From Bacteroidota bacterium (GTDB taxonomy: Bacteria > Bacteroidota > Ignavibacteria > Ignavibacteriales > Ignavibacteriaceae): 64,000 nt of DNA. Position numbers and translations under genes: made by a program. Positions 8,606 to 16,363 of the stretch are shown one piece after another. Under the pieces are notes generated by a model that saw nothing but the letters and a program-made list of their open reading frames with translations, was not told the DNA's origin and made no database searches. Every line of letters begins with the position of its first letter. Position 1 is the first letter of the stretch. Where the stretch lies: NCBI GenBank assembly GCA_021815405.1, contig JAKAGV010000001.1, positions 372,001-436,000 of the forward strand, given 5' to 3'.

Positions 8606-9274
8606 ATGGTTGCATTATCGGTAGTACTTACTTTTTTATTTGTTATTTTGATTGATATGCTGGTTCTTAAATTTCAAGGAAAAACTCATCCTGCATTTGA
8701 AAATTCATTTGTTGAAGATACAGTTTCCATTTTTGATGATGCTAAAATTGTAATACCAAAAAATATGTTTTTATCAAAAAGTCATATCTGGTTAAAAAAG
8801 TTATCCAAAGGTTTATATCAAATAGGTATTGATAATTTTTTATGCAAGTCATTCACAAACATGTCGTTCAATAAATTTCCTGAACCAGGAAATAAATTAA
8901 AATTTGGTGATGCATTGTTTGAATATCGAGTAGGAAATAAAACATTAAAAATACTTTCTCCAGTTGATGGGATAGTATCTTCTATTAATAAAACCGAAAG
9001 CAGGGATAAAATAATAGATCCTTATTCACAGTGGCAGGTAATAATTCAAGCGGAAAGAATTGATGCTCAAAATAATTTTCTATCCGGCAAGAAAGCTGCC
9101 GTCTGGATTAAAGAAGAGTTTAAAAGATTGGAAGATTTTGTGTATGCTCATTCAGGAAACACAGAGTTAGTTGGGGCTACAATGTATGATGGCGGAAAAC
9201 CTGTAGAAAGTGTAGCCGAAAAAATAATAGAAAATTATTTAGAGGATTTTGAAAAAGAATTTCTCAAACTATAG
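8606..9274 (+). CDS. Membrane-anchored GcvH-like protein with VGATMYDGG motif
   Basis: 222 residues. An N-terminal membrane segment (about 3-21), then a domain at about 50-148 resembling H-protein (SHIWLKKLSKGLYQIGID, PGNKLKFGDALFEY, ILSPVDG, DPYSQWQVII). The residue eight before the Pro of SPVDG is Asn111, so the lipoylation site is lost, although a Lys is next to it. VGATMYDGG occurs at 189-197 in the C-terminal tail. SD AGAGGA lies just before the ATG. Its neighbours are the small motif protein upstream and a ferredoxin/NrfD pair downstream, so it is probably an accessory or docking subunit on the cytoplasmic face. Function inferred, not known. Confidence 0.8.
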   Translation: MVALSVVLTFLFVILIDMLVLKFQGKTHPAFENSFVEDTVSIFDDAKIVIPKNMFLSKSHIWLKKLSKGLYQIGIDNFLCKSFTNMSFNKFPEPGNKLKFGDALFEYRVGNKTLKILSPVDGIVSSINKTESRDKIIDPYSQWQVIIQAERIDAQNNFLSGKKAAVWIKEEFKRLEDFVYAHSGNTELVGATMYDGGKPVESVAEKIIENYLEDFEKEFLKL

Positions 9275-9285
9275 CTGGAGTAAAA

Positions 9286-10086
9286 ATGTTGAACGGAAAA
9301 GGGATTTTGTTCGATGTAACGCTTTGTATAGGCTGCGGAGCTTGTTACCAGGCGTGTAAAGAAGAAAATGATTTACCGAATACAAATAAAGAGTACTTAA
9401 AAGATCATTTATCGGAAAATACCTTAACAATAGTTGAGCAATATGGAGATAAATATGCACGTAAGCTTTGTATGCATTGTAATGAGCCATCTTGCGTTTC
9501 AGTGTGTCCGGTTGGTTCTTTTAAGAAAAATGAATTTGGTGCAGTAATTTATGATAAAAATAAATGCATCGGCTGCCGGTATTGTATGCAGGCATGTCCG
9601 CATAAAGTTCCTAGGTATGAGTGGGGAAAGACTCAGCCACGTGTTCGAAAATGTAATTTGTGCAGTAAAAGATTAAAGGAAGGAAAGCTTACTGCTTGTG
9701 CAGAAGCTTGCCCGACTGAAGCTACTTTATTTGGTGATATGGAAAAGTTGATTGAGGTTGCAAATAGCAGATTGAAAAATAATCCGACAAAATATTATCA
9801 GCATATTTATGGTCTTGAAGAAGCTGGCGGCGGTCATGTGCTAGTAATATCACCAATGCCGTTTGAGCAATTAGGATACACTGCAATGCTGCCGGATAAG
9901 CCGATGCCTGAACTTACGATGCGAGCTATGGAAAAGATTCCATCGGTAGTTGCGGCTGGAGGAATTTTTCTAACTACAATGTACTGGTTGACAAAAAGAA
10001 AAAATCAAATTGCACGAGAAGAAAAAAAACAATTATTTAAATCTGAAAATCGAAATAATGGAAATAAGTATCATGAAGAGTTATGA
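9286..10086 (+). CDS. Cytoplasmic HybA/NrfC-like four-cluster ferredoxin
   Basis: 266 residues, no Tat signal, so in contrast to the minus-arm homologue it should stay in the cytoplasm. Cys sets CIGCGACYQAC, CMHCNEPSCVSVC, CIGCRYCMQAC and CNLC...CAEAC give four [4Fe-4S] clusters. A C-terminal hydrophobic segment (about 225-240) precedes a basic tail, as in membrane-anchored HybA. Its 3' end overlaps the following NrfD by 14 bp. The pair would carry electrons between quinone and a cytoplasmic donor or acceptor; the partner enzyme is not encoded next to it. Confidence 0.9.
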   Translation: MLNGKGILFDVTLCIGCGACYQACKEENDLPNTNKEYLKDHLSENTLTIVEQYGDKYARKLCMHCNEPSCVSVCPVGSFKKNEFGAVIYDKNKCIGCRYCMQACPHKVPRYEWGKTQPRVRKCNLCSKRLKEGKLTACAEACPTEATLFGDMEKLIEVANSRLKNNPTKYYQHIYGLEEAGGGHVLVISPMPFEQLGYTAMLPDKPMPELTMRAMEKIPSVVAAGGIFLTTMYWLTKRKNQIAREEKKQLFKSENRNNGNKYHEEL

Positions 10087-11251
10087 CTTCTTAAAGCCAT
10101 CATTTTGGAAAATAATTTCTGCAATTATAATTATTGGAGGCTTATATTCAACTTATAATAGATTTGCCCATGGTCTTGGGGCGTCAACAAATCTTTATGA
10201 TACAGGTCCTTGGGGCTTATGGATTGGATTTGATTTTTTAGGTGTTGGGTTAGCCGCTGCAGGATTTACAATCGCAGCTACGGTTCACATTTTTAATATT
10301 CATAAATTTGAACCAATTGTTAGACCGGCAATTTTAACAGCATTTATTGGTTACTCACTAGTAGTGTGCCTTTTAATTGTTGATTTAGGACGTCCGGAAA
10401 ACTTTTGGCATCCGCTAATAATGTGGAATGTTCATTCTGTTATGTTTGAAATTACTTGGTGCATTATCTGTTACTCTACTGTACTCACTCTTGAATTTGC
10501 ACCAGTAGTGCTGGAAAAATATAACTTGAAAAAACCAATCAGAATTTTAAAGAAGTTTTCTATCGGAGTGGTTATAGCCGGAGTTATATTTTCAACTCTG
10601 CATCAATCTTCTTTTGGGTCACTTTATTTAATAGTGCCTGGGCGACTTCATCCATTGTGGTATTCTTCGCTGCTGCCGGTTCACTTTTTTATTTCTTGTA
10701 TCGGCGCCGGACTTTCGATGATAATTTTTGAATCTTTTCTAAATGCGCGAGCCTTCAATACAAGTATTAGAATGAATATACTTTCAGGTTTAGCTTTTGC
10801 AATCTTAATCGATTTAATTTTGGAATTTATTCTTAAGTTAACTGAATTTATTGCAGCAGGAAAATTGATTTATTTGACTATCCCTTCTACTGAAGCTTAT
10901 CTTTTTTATCTTGAGGTATTTATCGGAACATTACTTCCAGTTTATATATTGAGCAATAAAAAACTAAGAGAGGATAGAAAATGGCTTTTTATCTCTTCGG
11001 TCTTGGTAATATCAGGATTTATTTTAGACAGAATGAACGTAAGCATAACGGGTGTTGCTGCATCATCCGGTAAAAATTATTTCCCATCATTTGATGAAAT
11101 CTCTATTACTCTGATGCTGGTAGTGCTTGCAATACTTGCATTCAGGTTTGTGGTTAAAAATTTCCCGGTATTTACCGGCGAAAAAAGTCTTCAAATTATT
11201 GGCAGAGAAAGAAGTGCGAAGAATTCAAAACAATTAATAGTGAGTGAATAA
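10073..11251 (+). CDS. HybB/NrfD/PsrC-family quinone-binding membrane protein (second copy)
   Basis: About 392 residues from the ATG at 10073 (MKSYDF), chosen because upstream in-frame codons overlap the ferredoxin gene and give a charged extension not seen in the family. About ten membrane segments; signatures GPWGLWIGFDFLGVGLAAAGF, RPAILTAFIGYS, GRPENFWHPLIMWN, STLHQSSFGSLYL closely parallel the minus-arm copy at 5559-6803. It pairs with the ferredoxin it overlaps. Two NrfD proteins of the same subfamily, one with an exported and one with a cytoplasmic ferredoxin, suggest electron transfer across the membrane through the quinone pool. Confidence 0.9.
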   Translation: MKSYDFLKPSFWKIISAIIIIGGLYSTYNRFAHGLGASTNLYDTGPWGLWIGFDFLGVGLAAAGFTIAATVHIFNIHKFEPIVRPAILTAFIGYSLVVCLLIVDLGRPENFWHPLIMWNVHSVMFEITWCIICYSTVLTLEFAPVVLEKYNLKKPIRILKKFSIGVVIAGVIFSTLHQSSFGSLYLIVPGRLHPLWYSSLLPVHFFISCIGAGLSMIIFESFLNARAFNTSIRMNILSGLAFAILIDLILEFILKLTEFIAAGKLIYLTIPSTEAYLFYLEVFIGTLLPVYILSNKKLREDRKWLFISSVLVISGFILDRMNVSITGVAASSGKNYFPSFDEISITLMLVVLAILAFRFVVKNFPVFTGEKSLQIIGRERSAKNSKQLIVSE

Positions 11252-11252
11252 A

Positions 11253-11972
11253 ATGAGTAATGATAACTTCTATTCTGAAAATTCCTATGATATGCTTAAG
11301 TGCATATGGATGGCTTCGAATGTAGTTGAATATAAGCTTTGCGATAAGAAGTTTGATTGCGAAAACTGCCAGTTCGACAAAGTTATGAGAAACTATACCG
11401 GCGATGTTGAATCTCAAATAGCGATTGGACAGGATGTAGCAAGTATTATAAGAAGAAAGCTGGAATCAATTAAGTACGATGAGAAATTTATTTACCTGAA
11501 AAACAGCTTTGTCGTAAAAGAAGTTTTACCCAATACATATTATCTCGGCGTAAATCCGATATTCATAAGCTTCTTAGATAACGTAGCGATAATTATGGAA
11601 TTCAGTCAGGGTAGAAATATATTAAAGGGACAAACGGTAGTTCAATTCTTTGGCGAATGGGGAACTTTCAGCTTAACTGCGCCGATGAACTTTTTAATTT
11701 ATGATAAGGTAAACAACCCAGCAGATGATCTTGCAAAATCAAAATGGATTGCGATAATTGGAGCCATCCCGCAGGAGGTATCAAACTCCAGCATAAATAA
11801 AAGCGGCTGGCAGAAACTTTATAAAGAATCCATTAAATCAATTGAAGATGTGAAATCTGCTCACCCAAAGGTTGGACCAACAATGCAGGACGGAGGTAAT
11901 CAAATAAAATATCTACATCAATTAATCGGTAAGGAGAAATTTATTAGTATACTTAACTCATTAAGCATCTAA
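11253..11972 (+). CDS. Cys-motif GcvH-like protein with VGPTMQDGG motif
   Basis: 239 residues from the ATG at 11253 (an in-frame GTG lies 9 bp upstream), overlapping nothing and 1 bp after the NrfD stop. N-terminal Cys set C17, C30, C36, C39 in a CIW...KLCDKKFDCENCQFD arrangement could bind a metal or cluster. A divergent GcvH-like domain follows (about 78-175; FVVKEVLPNTYYLGV, GRNILKGQTVVQF, LTAP turn, KSKWIAII); the lipoyl position is Trp136, so it is not a lipoyl carrier. VGPTMQDGG lies at 207-215. I know of no assigned function. It closes the membrane-module part of the plus arm and precedes the kinase by about 110 bp. Confidence 0.75.
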   Translation: MSNDNFYSENSYDMLKCIWMASNVVEYKLCDKKFDCENCQFDKVMRNYTGDVESQIAIGQDVASIIRRKLESIKYDEKFIYLKNSFVVKEVLPNTYYLGVNPIFISFLDNVAIIMEFSQGRNILKGQTVVQFFGEWGTFSLTAPMNFLIYDKVNNPADDLAKSKWIAIIGAIPQEVSNSSINKSGWQKLYKESIKSIEDVKSAHPKVGPTMQDGGNQIKYLHQLIGKEKFISILNSLSI

Positions 11973-12083
11973 TGTATTTCATACTTTTACCTTAAGCAAA
12001 TTATCCCTCATCCACTTCACCCCAACTAAAAATTGGAAGTCGAAAAAGTTATTCCTAATTTTACGGCAAAGGAACAGGGTTTT

Positions 12084-13676
12084 ATGAATACTAAATTAAT
12101 AAATAAATTAAGCGTAAGGCTTATAATTTCCATCTCACTAATACTTTTTAGTATCCTTGCAGCTTATACATATTTCCTGGTTAGGAACCTTGACGGATAT
12201 TTAACCGAATCACGTATGGAGAGCGCTTATAACATAAGTGATCTGATAAAGAAATCGACGCGGTACAGCATGCTTCTTAACCGTCGTGAAGACGTTCATG
12301 AGATTATTAAAACCCTTGGTACAGAAATAGGCGTATACAACATTAGAATTTACAATAAACAGGGAACAATAATTTTTTCAACTGACTCTACAGAAATAAT
12401 GAAGAAAGTTGATATGTCTGCCGAAGCATGCATTGTTTGCCATAATAGTACCGTCCCACTGAGCAAATTGACTAACCCAAATAAAATTCGCATTTATAAA
12501 AATACTGAAAACAAGAGAGTTCTTGGATTAATTAATCCTATCCAAAATGAACCGGACTGTTATAATGCCGCTTGCCATGCACATTCACCTAATGTTCAAG
12601 TATTAGGTGTCCTTGATGTTGTGGTTGGTCTGGATAAGCTTGATGCCATTATAGCAAAGAACACTAAGGAAATCATTCTTAATGCTCTGCTGATTACAGT
12701 GGTTATCTCGTTCTTCTGTGGTTTGTTTATTACTGTGCTTGTAAATCGTCCGATCAAAAAATTTACTAAAGGTATAGAAGAGATTGGCAAAGGGAATTTG
12801 AATTATAAAATTAATTTGGATACCAAAAATGAACTCGGTCAGCTTGCTCACCAGTTTAACGATATGTCCACAAAACTTGATGACGCTTATAAAGAAATAA
12901 AGAATTGGTCAGAGACTCTTAATGATAAGGTTAACGAGAAGACTGAAGAGCTTAAAAACATTTACAATCAAGTAAATCAAATTGAGAAGCTAGCATCGCT
13001 CGGAAAATTATCGGCTACGGTTGCTCACGAACTTAATAACCCGCTTGAAGGTATTTTAACATACAGCAAATTGATAACAAGAAAGCTGCAGGCAATGCAG
13101 AAGGATTCTGAGTACTCAAAAATGATTGAATACCTCGAATTAATATCCAGTGAATCTTCTCGATGCGGGAAAATTGTTAAGGATCTTCTATTATTTTCTC
13201 ATGAGGAAAAAGATGAATTCTCAAAAGAAAATCTTATAAAGATTATTGACAAAAGCATTACAGTCATTCAGCATCATTTAGAAATTTATCGGGTAACAAT
13301 TGAGAAAGAATATCCGAATGAAGTGAAGGAAATAAATTGCAGCGGACAAAAAATTCAGCAAGCTTTAATGTCACTCTTAATTAATGCGATAGAAGCGATG
13401 CCTCAGGGCGGAAAGATAATAGTAAAGCTTACCTGGGAAAATCAGAATGCAGTAATTAGAGTAATTGATGAAGGTACCGGAATTTCCAGAAAGGATTTAC
13501 CTCATATATTCGAGCCTTTTTATTCAACCAAAGAAGCTTCGAAGGGAACAGGTCTTGGTCTTGCAGTTGTTTATGGCATTGTAACTAACCACAACGGTTC
13601 AATTGAAGTCGAAAAAACTTCGGTTAAAGGAACTACTTTTAAATTGACTTTACCACAAAATGAAAACATTTCTTAA
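12084..13676 (+). CDS. Heme-type periplasmic sensor histidine kinase
   Basis: About 530 residues from the ATG at 12084, preceded by a GGAACAGGG ribosome site; an upstream TTG adds only polar residues before the membrane segment. Membrane segments at about 10-33 and 197-220 flank a periplasmic domain with CIVCH (116-120) and CYNAACH (159-165), the same CxxCH plus Cx4CH pair as the kinase at 2453. HAMP, a coiled coil (about 265-300), HisKA (H315 in AHELNNP) and HATPase (DEGTG, GTGLGL) follow. It lacks the zinc-ribbon insertion of its paralogue. The NtrC-type regulator begins 9 bp downstream and is the natural partner. Likely senses a periplasmic redox ligand, NO, CO or O2; which one is not determinable. 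Confidence 0.9.
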   Translation: MNTKLINKLSVRLIISISLILFSILAAYTYFLVRNLDGYLTESRMESAYNISDLIKKSTRYSMLLNRREDVHEIIKTLGTEIGVYNIRIYNKQGTIIFSTDSTEIMKKVDMSAEACIVCHNSTVPLSKLTNPNKIRIYKNTENKRVLGLINPIQNEPDCYNAACHAHSPNVQVLGVLDVVVGLDKLDAIIAKNTKEIILNALLITVVISFFCGLFITVLVNRPIKKFTKGIEEIGKGNLNYKINLDTKNELGQLAHQFNDMSTKLDDAYKEIKNWSETLNDKVNEKTEELKNIYNQVNQIEKLASLGKLSATVAHELNNPLEGILTYSKLITRKLQAMQKDSEYSKMIEYLELISSESSRCGKIVKDLLLFSHEEKDEFSKENLIKIIDKSITVIQHHLEIYRVTIEKEYPNEVKEINCSGQKIQQALMSLLINAIEAMPQGGKIIVKLTWENQNAVIRVIDEGTGISRKDLPHIFEPFYSTKEASKGTGLGLAVVYGIVTNHNGSIEVEKTSVKGTTFKLTLPQNENIS

Positions 13677-13685
13677 AAGATTAAA

Positions 13686-15035
13686 ATGGATAAACAAGAA
13701 AAAATATTAATAGTTGACGATGAAAAAATCGTCAGAGAGTCTCTATTACATTGGTTTGAAGAAGAAGGCTATGAAGTAGATACGGCGGAGGATGGTGAAA
13801 CTGCTCTCAAAAAATATGAATCAGTAAAATTCGATCTTCTGCTTGTTGACATGAAAATGCCTGGTATGAGTGGCATCGAACTGTTAAACAAAATTAAAGC
13901 GATTGATAAGGAAGCGGTAATTATTCTTATTACTGCATTCGCATCGGTTCCAACAGCTATTGCAGCACTTAAAAACGGTGCCTACGATTATGTTACCAAG
14001 CCGGTCGATCCTGATGAGCTTGCTCATCTTGTAAAAAAAGCTCTTGAACAGAGAGCCTTGAAAATTGAAAATATCCATTTGAAAGAAAACATTGATGAGA
14101 TAATCCGACCGAATAACCTAATCGGTGAAAGCTATCAGATGAAAAAAATCTACGATCTAATTCAGACTGTTGCATCGACAGATACTACTGTTATGATTCG
14201 CGGCGAAAGCGGAACCGGCAAGGAGCTTGTAGCAAAAGCTATTCACATAAACAGCAAAAGAAAATACTTCCCGATTATTCCAGTTAACTGTGGTGCTTTA
14301 GCGGAGACTATTTTAGAGAGTGAACTTTTCGGTCATGAAAAAGGCGCATTTACAGGTGCCCAATTTCGCCGTAAAGGAAAGTTTGAATTAGCTGATGGCG
14401 GAACTATCTTTTTAGATGAGATCGGCTCAATCTCAATCAAAATGCAGATTGAACTTTTGAGAGTTATAGAAACTAAACAATTCAGTCGCGTTGGAGGAAA
14501 TGAATTAATTAAAAGCGATTTTAGAGTCATCATTGCTACAAACGAACCGCTGGAAGAGCTTGTTAAAGCCGGAAAGTTCAGGGAAGATTTATATTACAGG
14601 CTTAACGTGTTTACAATTGTAATACCGCCGTTGAGGGAAAGAAAAGAAGACATCCCGCTGCTTGTAAATTTCTTTATCAACAAATTTTCAACTGTTATGA
14701 ATAAACCTGTAAAAGGCGTCTCGAAGGAAGCGATGGACTTTTTGATAAATTACGACTGGCATGGAAACGTTCGTGAATTGGAGAACGCAATTGAACGAGC
14801 GATGGTGGTTGGCAAAACCGATTCTATTCTACCGGAAGATCTGCCATTCCATGTTTCTTCAAATAATTTATATTTCGATGACGGATGCAAGAGCCTTGCG
14901 GCAATGGAGAAGAAGCATATCAATAAAATTTTAAACGAAAATAATTGGAACATTTCCCGCAGCGCTCAGGTTTTGGAAATTGACAGGGTAACGCTTTATA
15001 ATAAAATCAATAAATATAATCTTAAAAAAGATTAA
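13686..15035 (+). CDS. NtrC-family sigma54-dependent response regulator
   Basis: 449 residues: receiver (DD11-12, D55, K105), AAA+ domain (Walker A GESGTGKE 173-180, GAFTGA 220-225, Walker B GTIFLDE), and a Fis-type HTH at the C terminus (WNISRSAQVLEIDRVTLYNK). All elements needed to open sigma54 promoters are present. Encoded 9 bp after its kinase. A consensus sigma54 promoter lies downstream at 15875-15890, before the GcvH-like/NtrC-like pair, and is the obvious target. A close paralogue at 16364-17713 has the same layout but no GAFTGA. Confidence 0.95.
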   Translation: MDKQEKILIVDDEKIVRESLLHWFEEEGYEVDTAEDGETALKKYESVKFDLLLVDMKMPGMSGIELLNKIKAIDKEAVIILITAFASVPTAIAALKNGAYDYVTKPVDPDELAHLVKKALEQRALKIENIHLKENIDEIIRPNNLIGESYQMKKIYDLIQTVASTDTTVMIRGESGTGKELVAKAIHINSKRKYFPIIPVNCGALAETILESELFGHEKGAFTGAQFRRKGKFELADGGTIFLDEIGSISIKMQIELLRVIETKQFSRVGGNELIKSDFRVIIATNEPLEELVKAGKFREDLYYRLNVFTIVIPPLRERKEDIPLLVNFFINKFSTVMNKPVKGVSKEAMDFLINYDWHGNVRELENAIERAMVVGKTDSILPEDLPFHVSSNNLYFDDGCKSLAAMEKKHINKILNENNWNISRSAQVLEIDRVTLYNKINKYNLKKD

Positions 15036-15038
15036 TTG

Positions 15039-15578
15039 ATGGATATTTATATTGCGCCGATTAAATTTTCCAACACGCTGCTTCTAAAAAATCTGATAAA
15101 TGAGCTATCAAAAAGATTTAGTTCTCAACTCAAAATTCTTGAGCTAAAATTTGAGCTTGATAATTTTTTTTCCAAGGAAAGGGGACAATATTTTTCCACC
15201 CAGATTATTGCCGAAGCCATGAATCAAACAAGCAGCATCAACGGGAAAATAATTATGCTGACAGAGGTAGATATTTTTGTTCCAGTACTGACTTTCATTT
15301 TTGGCGAGGCACAGCTTAACGGAAAACATTCCATAGTTTCCATTTGCAGGCTCCATGAAGAATTTTATTCAGGCGAATCGAATGATGATTTGCTTTTACA
15401 AAGGACGATAAAAGAAATCCTTCATGAGCTTGGGCATAATTTTGGACTTCGTCATTGCACTGACTGGAACTGCGTTATGCATTCATCTCCCGGTATTGAA
15501 GAAGTTGATATTAAGGGTGAACTCTATTGCAACAGTTGCGCTGTTCATGTTGAAGATTATAAATATTTCAGAGCATAA
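15039..15578 (+). CDS. Archaemetzincin-type zinc metalloprotease
   Basis: 179 residues from the ATG at 15039, three bases after the NtrC stop (a TTG at 15036 is also in frame), so translationally coupled. The active-site signature HELGHNFGLRHC (H129, E130, H133, H139) followed by CTDWNC, V-M and a CNSC pair (C164, C167) matches the archaemetzincin pattern HExxHxxGx3Cx4CxM...CxxC, with 16 rather than 17 residues before the last CxxC. The second Zn site made of the Cys is thus intact. No signal peptide, so it acts in the cytoplasm. Its substrate is unknown; its place in a two-component operon suggests proteolysis of a component of this system, which is inference. Confidence 0.85.
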   Translation: MDIYIAPIKFSNTLLLKNLINELSKRFSSQLKILELKFELDNFFSKERGQYFSTQIIAEAMNQTSSINGKIIMLTEVDIFVPVLTFIFGEAQLNGKHSIVSICRLHEEFYSGESNDDLLLQRTIKEILHELGHNFGLRHCTDWNCVMHSSPGIEEVDIKGELYCNSCAVHVEDYKYFRA

Positions 15579-15933
15579 CCTTCATTTCTTCTCACTCATG
15601 GCAATCACTGTAAAAAATATTTTCTGCAAGTGAGAAAGAAAACTAAACGCCAGGGTTCATTTCATAGGCTTGATTTTTTAGAATTAAATTAAATAAGAGA
15701 AAAATCAAACTTCTGCCAATAATTGCCTTTTGCAAACAATCCTTTTACTGATGAAAAAAATAACAGGCTTGTAAGCCGAAAAAAAGCCAAACTCATTTTT
15801 TTTACTTTCATAGATTGTGAAGAAAAGTCAGTTTGATTATTCAAGATAAAAACTTGTGTGTAAAAAATGTATTTTGGCTCGTTGTTTGCTTTGTAAAAAT
15901 TAAATAATTAGGAAGGTTAGAAAGGGGCGTGTA
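15579..15933. promoter_or_regulatory. Intergenic region upstream of the sigma54-controlled pair
   Basis: 355 bp without a gene. Contains the sigma54 promoter listed separately. Upstream of it, where NtrC-type enhancer sites would be expected, I see a short inverted repeat GGCTTGTAAGCC at about 15765-15776 but no clear repeated enhancer motif. Confidence 0.4.
15875..15890 (+). promoter_or_regulatory. Consensus sigma54 promoter
   Basis: TGGCTCGTTGTTTGCT fits the -24/-12 consensus TGGCACG-N4-TTGCW with one mismatch (A to T) and exact spacing. It lies 44 bp before the ATG at 15934, and a GAAAGGGG ribosome site sits between. It fits the two NtrC-type genes on either side. Confidence 0.8.
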
Positions 15934-16362
15934 ATGTCTGGGAGTTCATTAAATATCGAGAAGAATTTTTCATCCGAAATCTACTATTCAAAAGAGTATA
16001 CCTCAGTTCAGAAAAATGATTATGGTTTGATTAAGATTGTGATTACGGATTATTTTAATAAAAGATACGGAGAAGTTTTTGCTTCCAATTTTGCAAGCAC
16101 TGGTTCTGGGTTAAAAGCTGGCGATAAAATCTTTCAATTAAAAGTTAATAAAAATATAATTGATATTTTATCACCGGTAAACGGCGTTATTAAGTTTGTG
16201 AATCCAAAAATCACGAAGGAAAAAAAATCAAATAACCTTGGTGATAACTGGATTATTCATCTAGCCGATTACGATTTACTTAAAGATAAAACTAGTCTTC
16301 TCAATTACACAGATTATTTAGTAACAATTAATAATTCTTTTAATAAATATCAAAAGTATTAA
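15934..16362 (+). CDS. Small GcvH-like protein that retains the lipoyl-lysine position
   Basis: 142 residues, soluble. Resembles H-protein through GLIKIVITDYFNKRYGEVF, GSGLKAGDKIFQLKV, ILSPVNGVI and NWIIHL. Unlike the other four GcvH-like domains in the locus, the residue eight before the Pro of SPVNG is Lys73, the place where H-protein carries lipoate. The rest of the H-protein lysine environment (ESVKAAS) is not kept, so lipoylation is possible but not certain. It is the first gene behind the sigma54 promoter and ends one base before the GAFTGA-less regulator. It could be the only modified member and a partner of the apo-domains; inference. Confidence 0.78.
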   Translation: MSGSSLNIEKNFSSEIYYSKEYTSVQKNDYGLIKIVITDYFNKRYGEVFASNFASTGSGLKAGDKIFQLKVNKNIIDILSPVNGVIKFVNPKITKEKKSNNLGDNWIIHLADYDLLKDKTSLLNYTDYLVTINNSFNKYQKY

Positions 16363-16363
16363 T

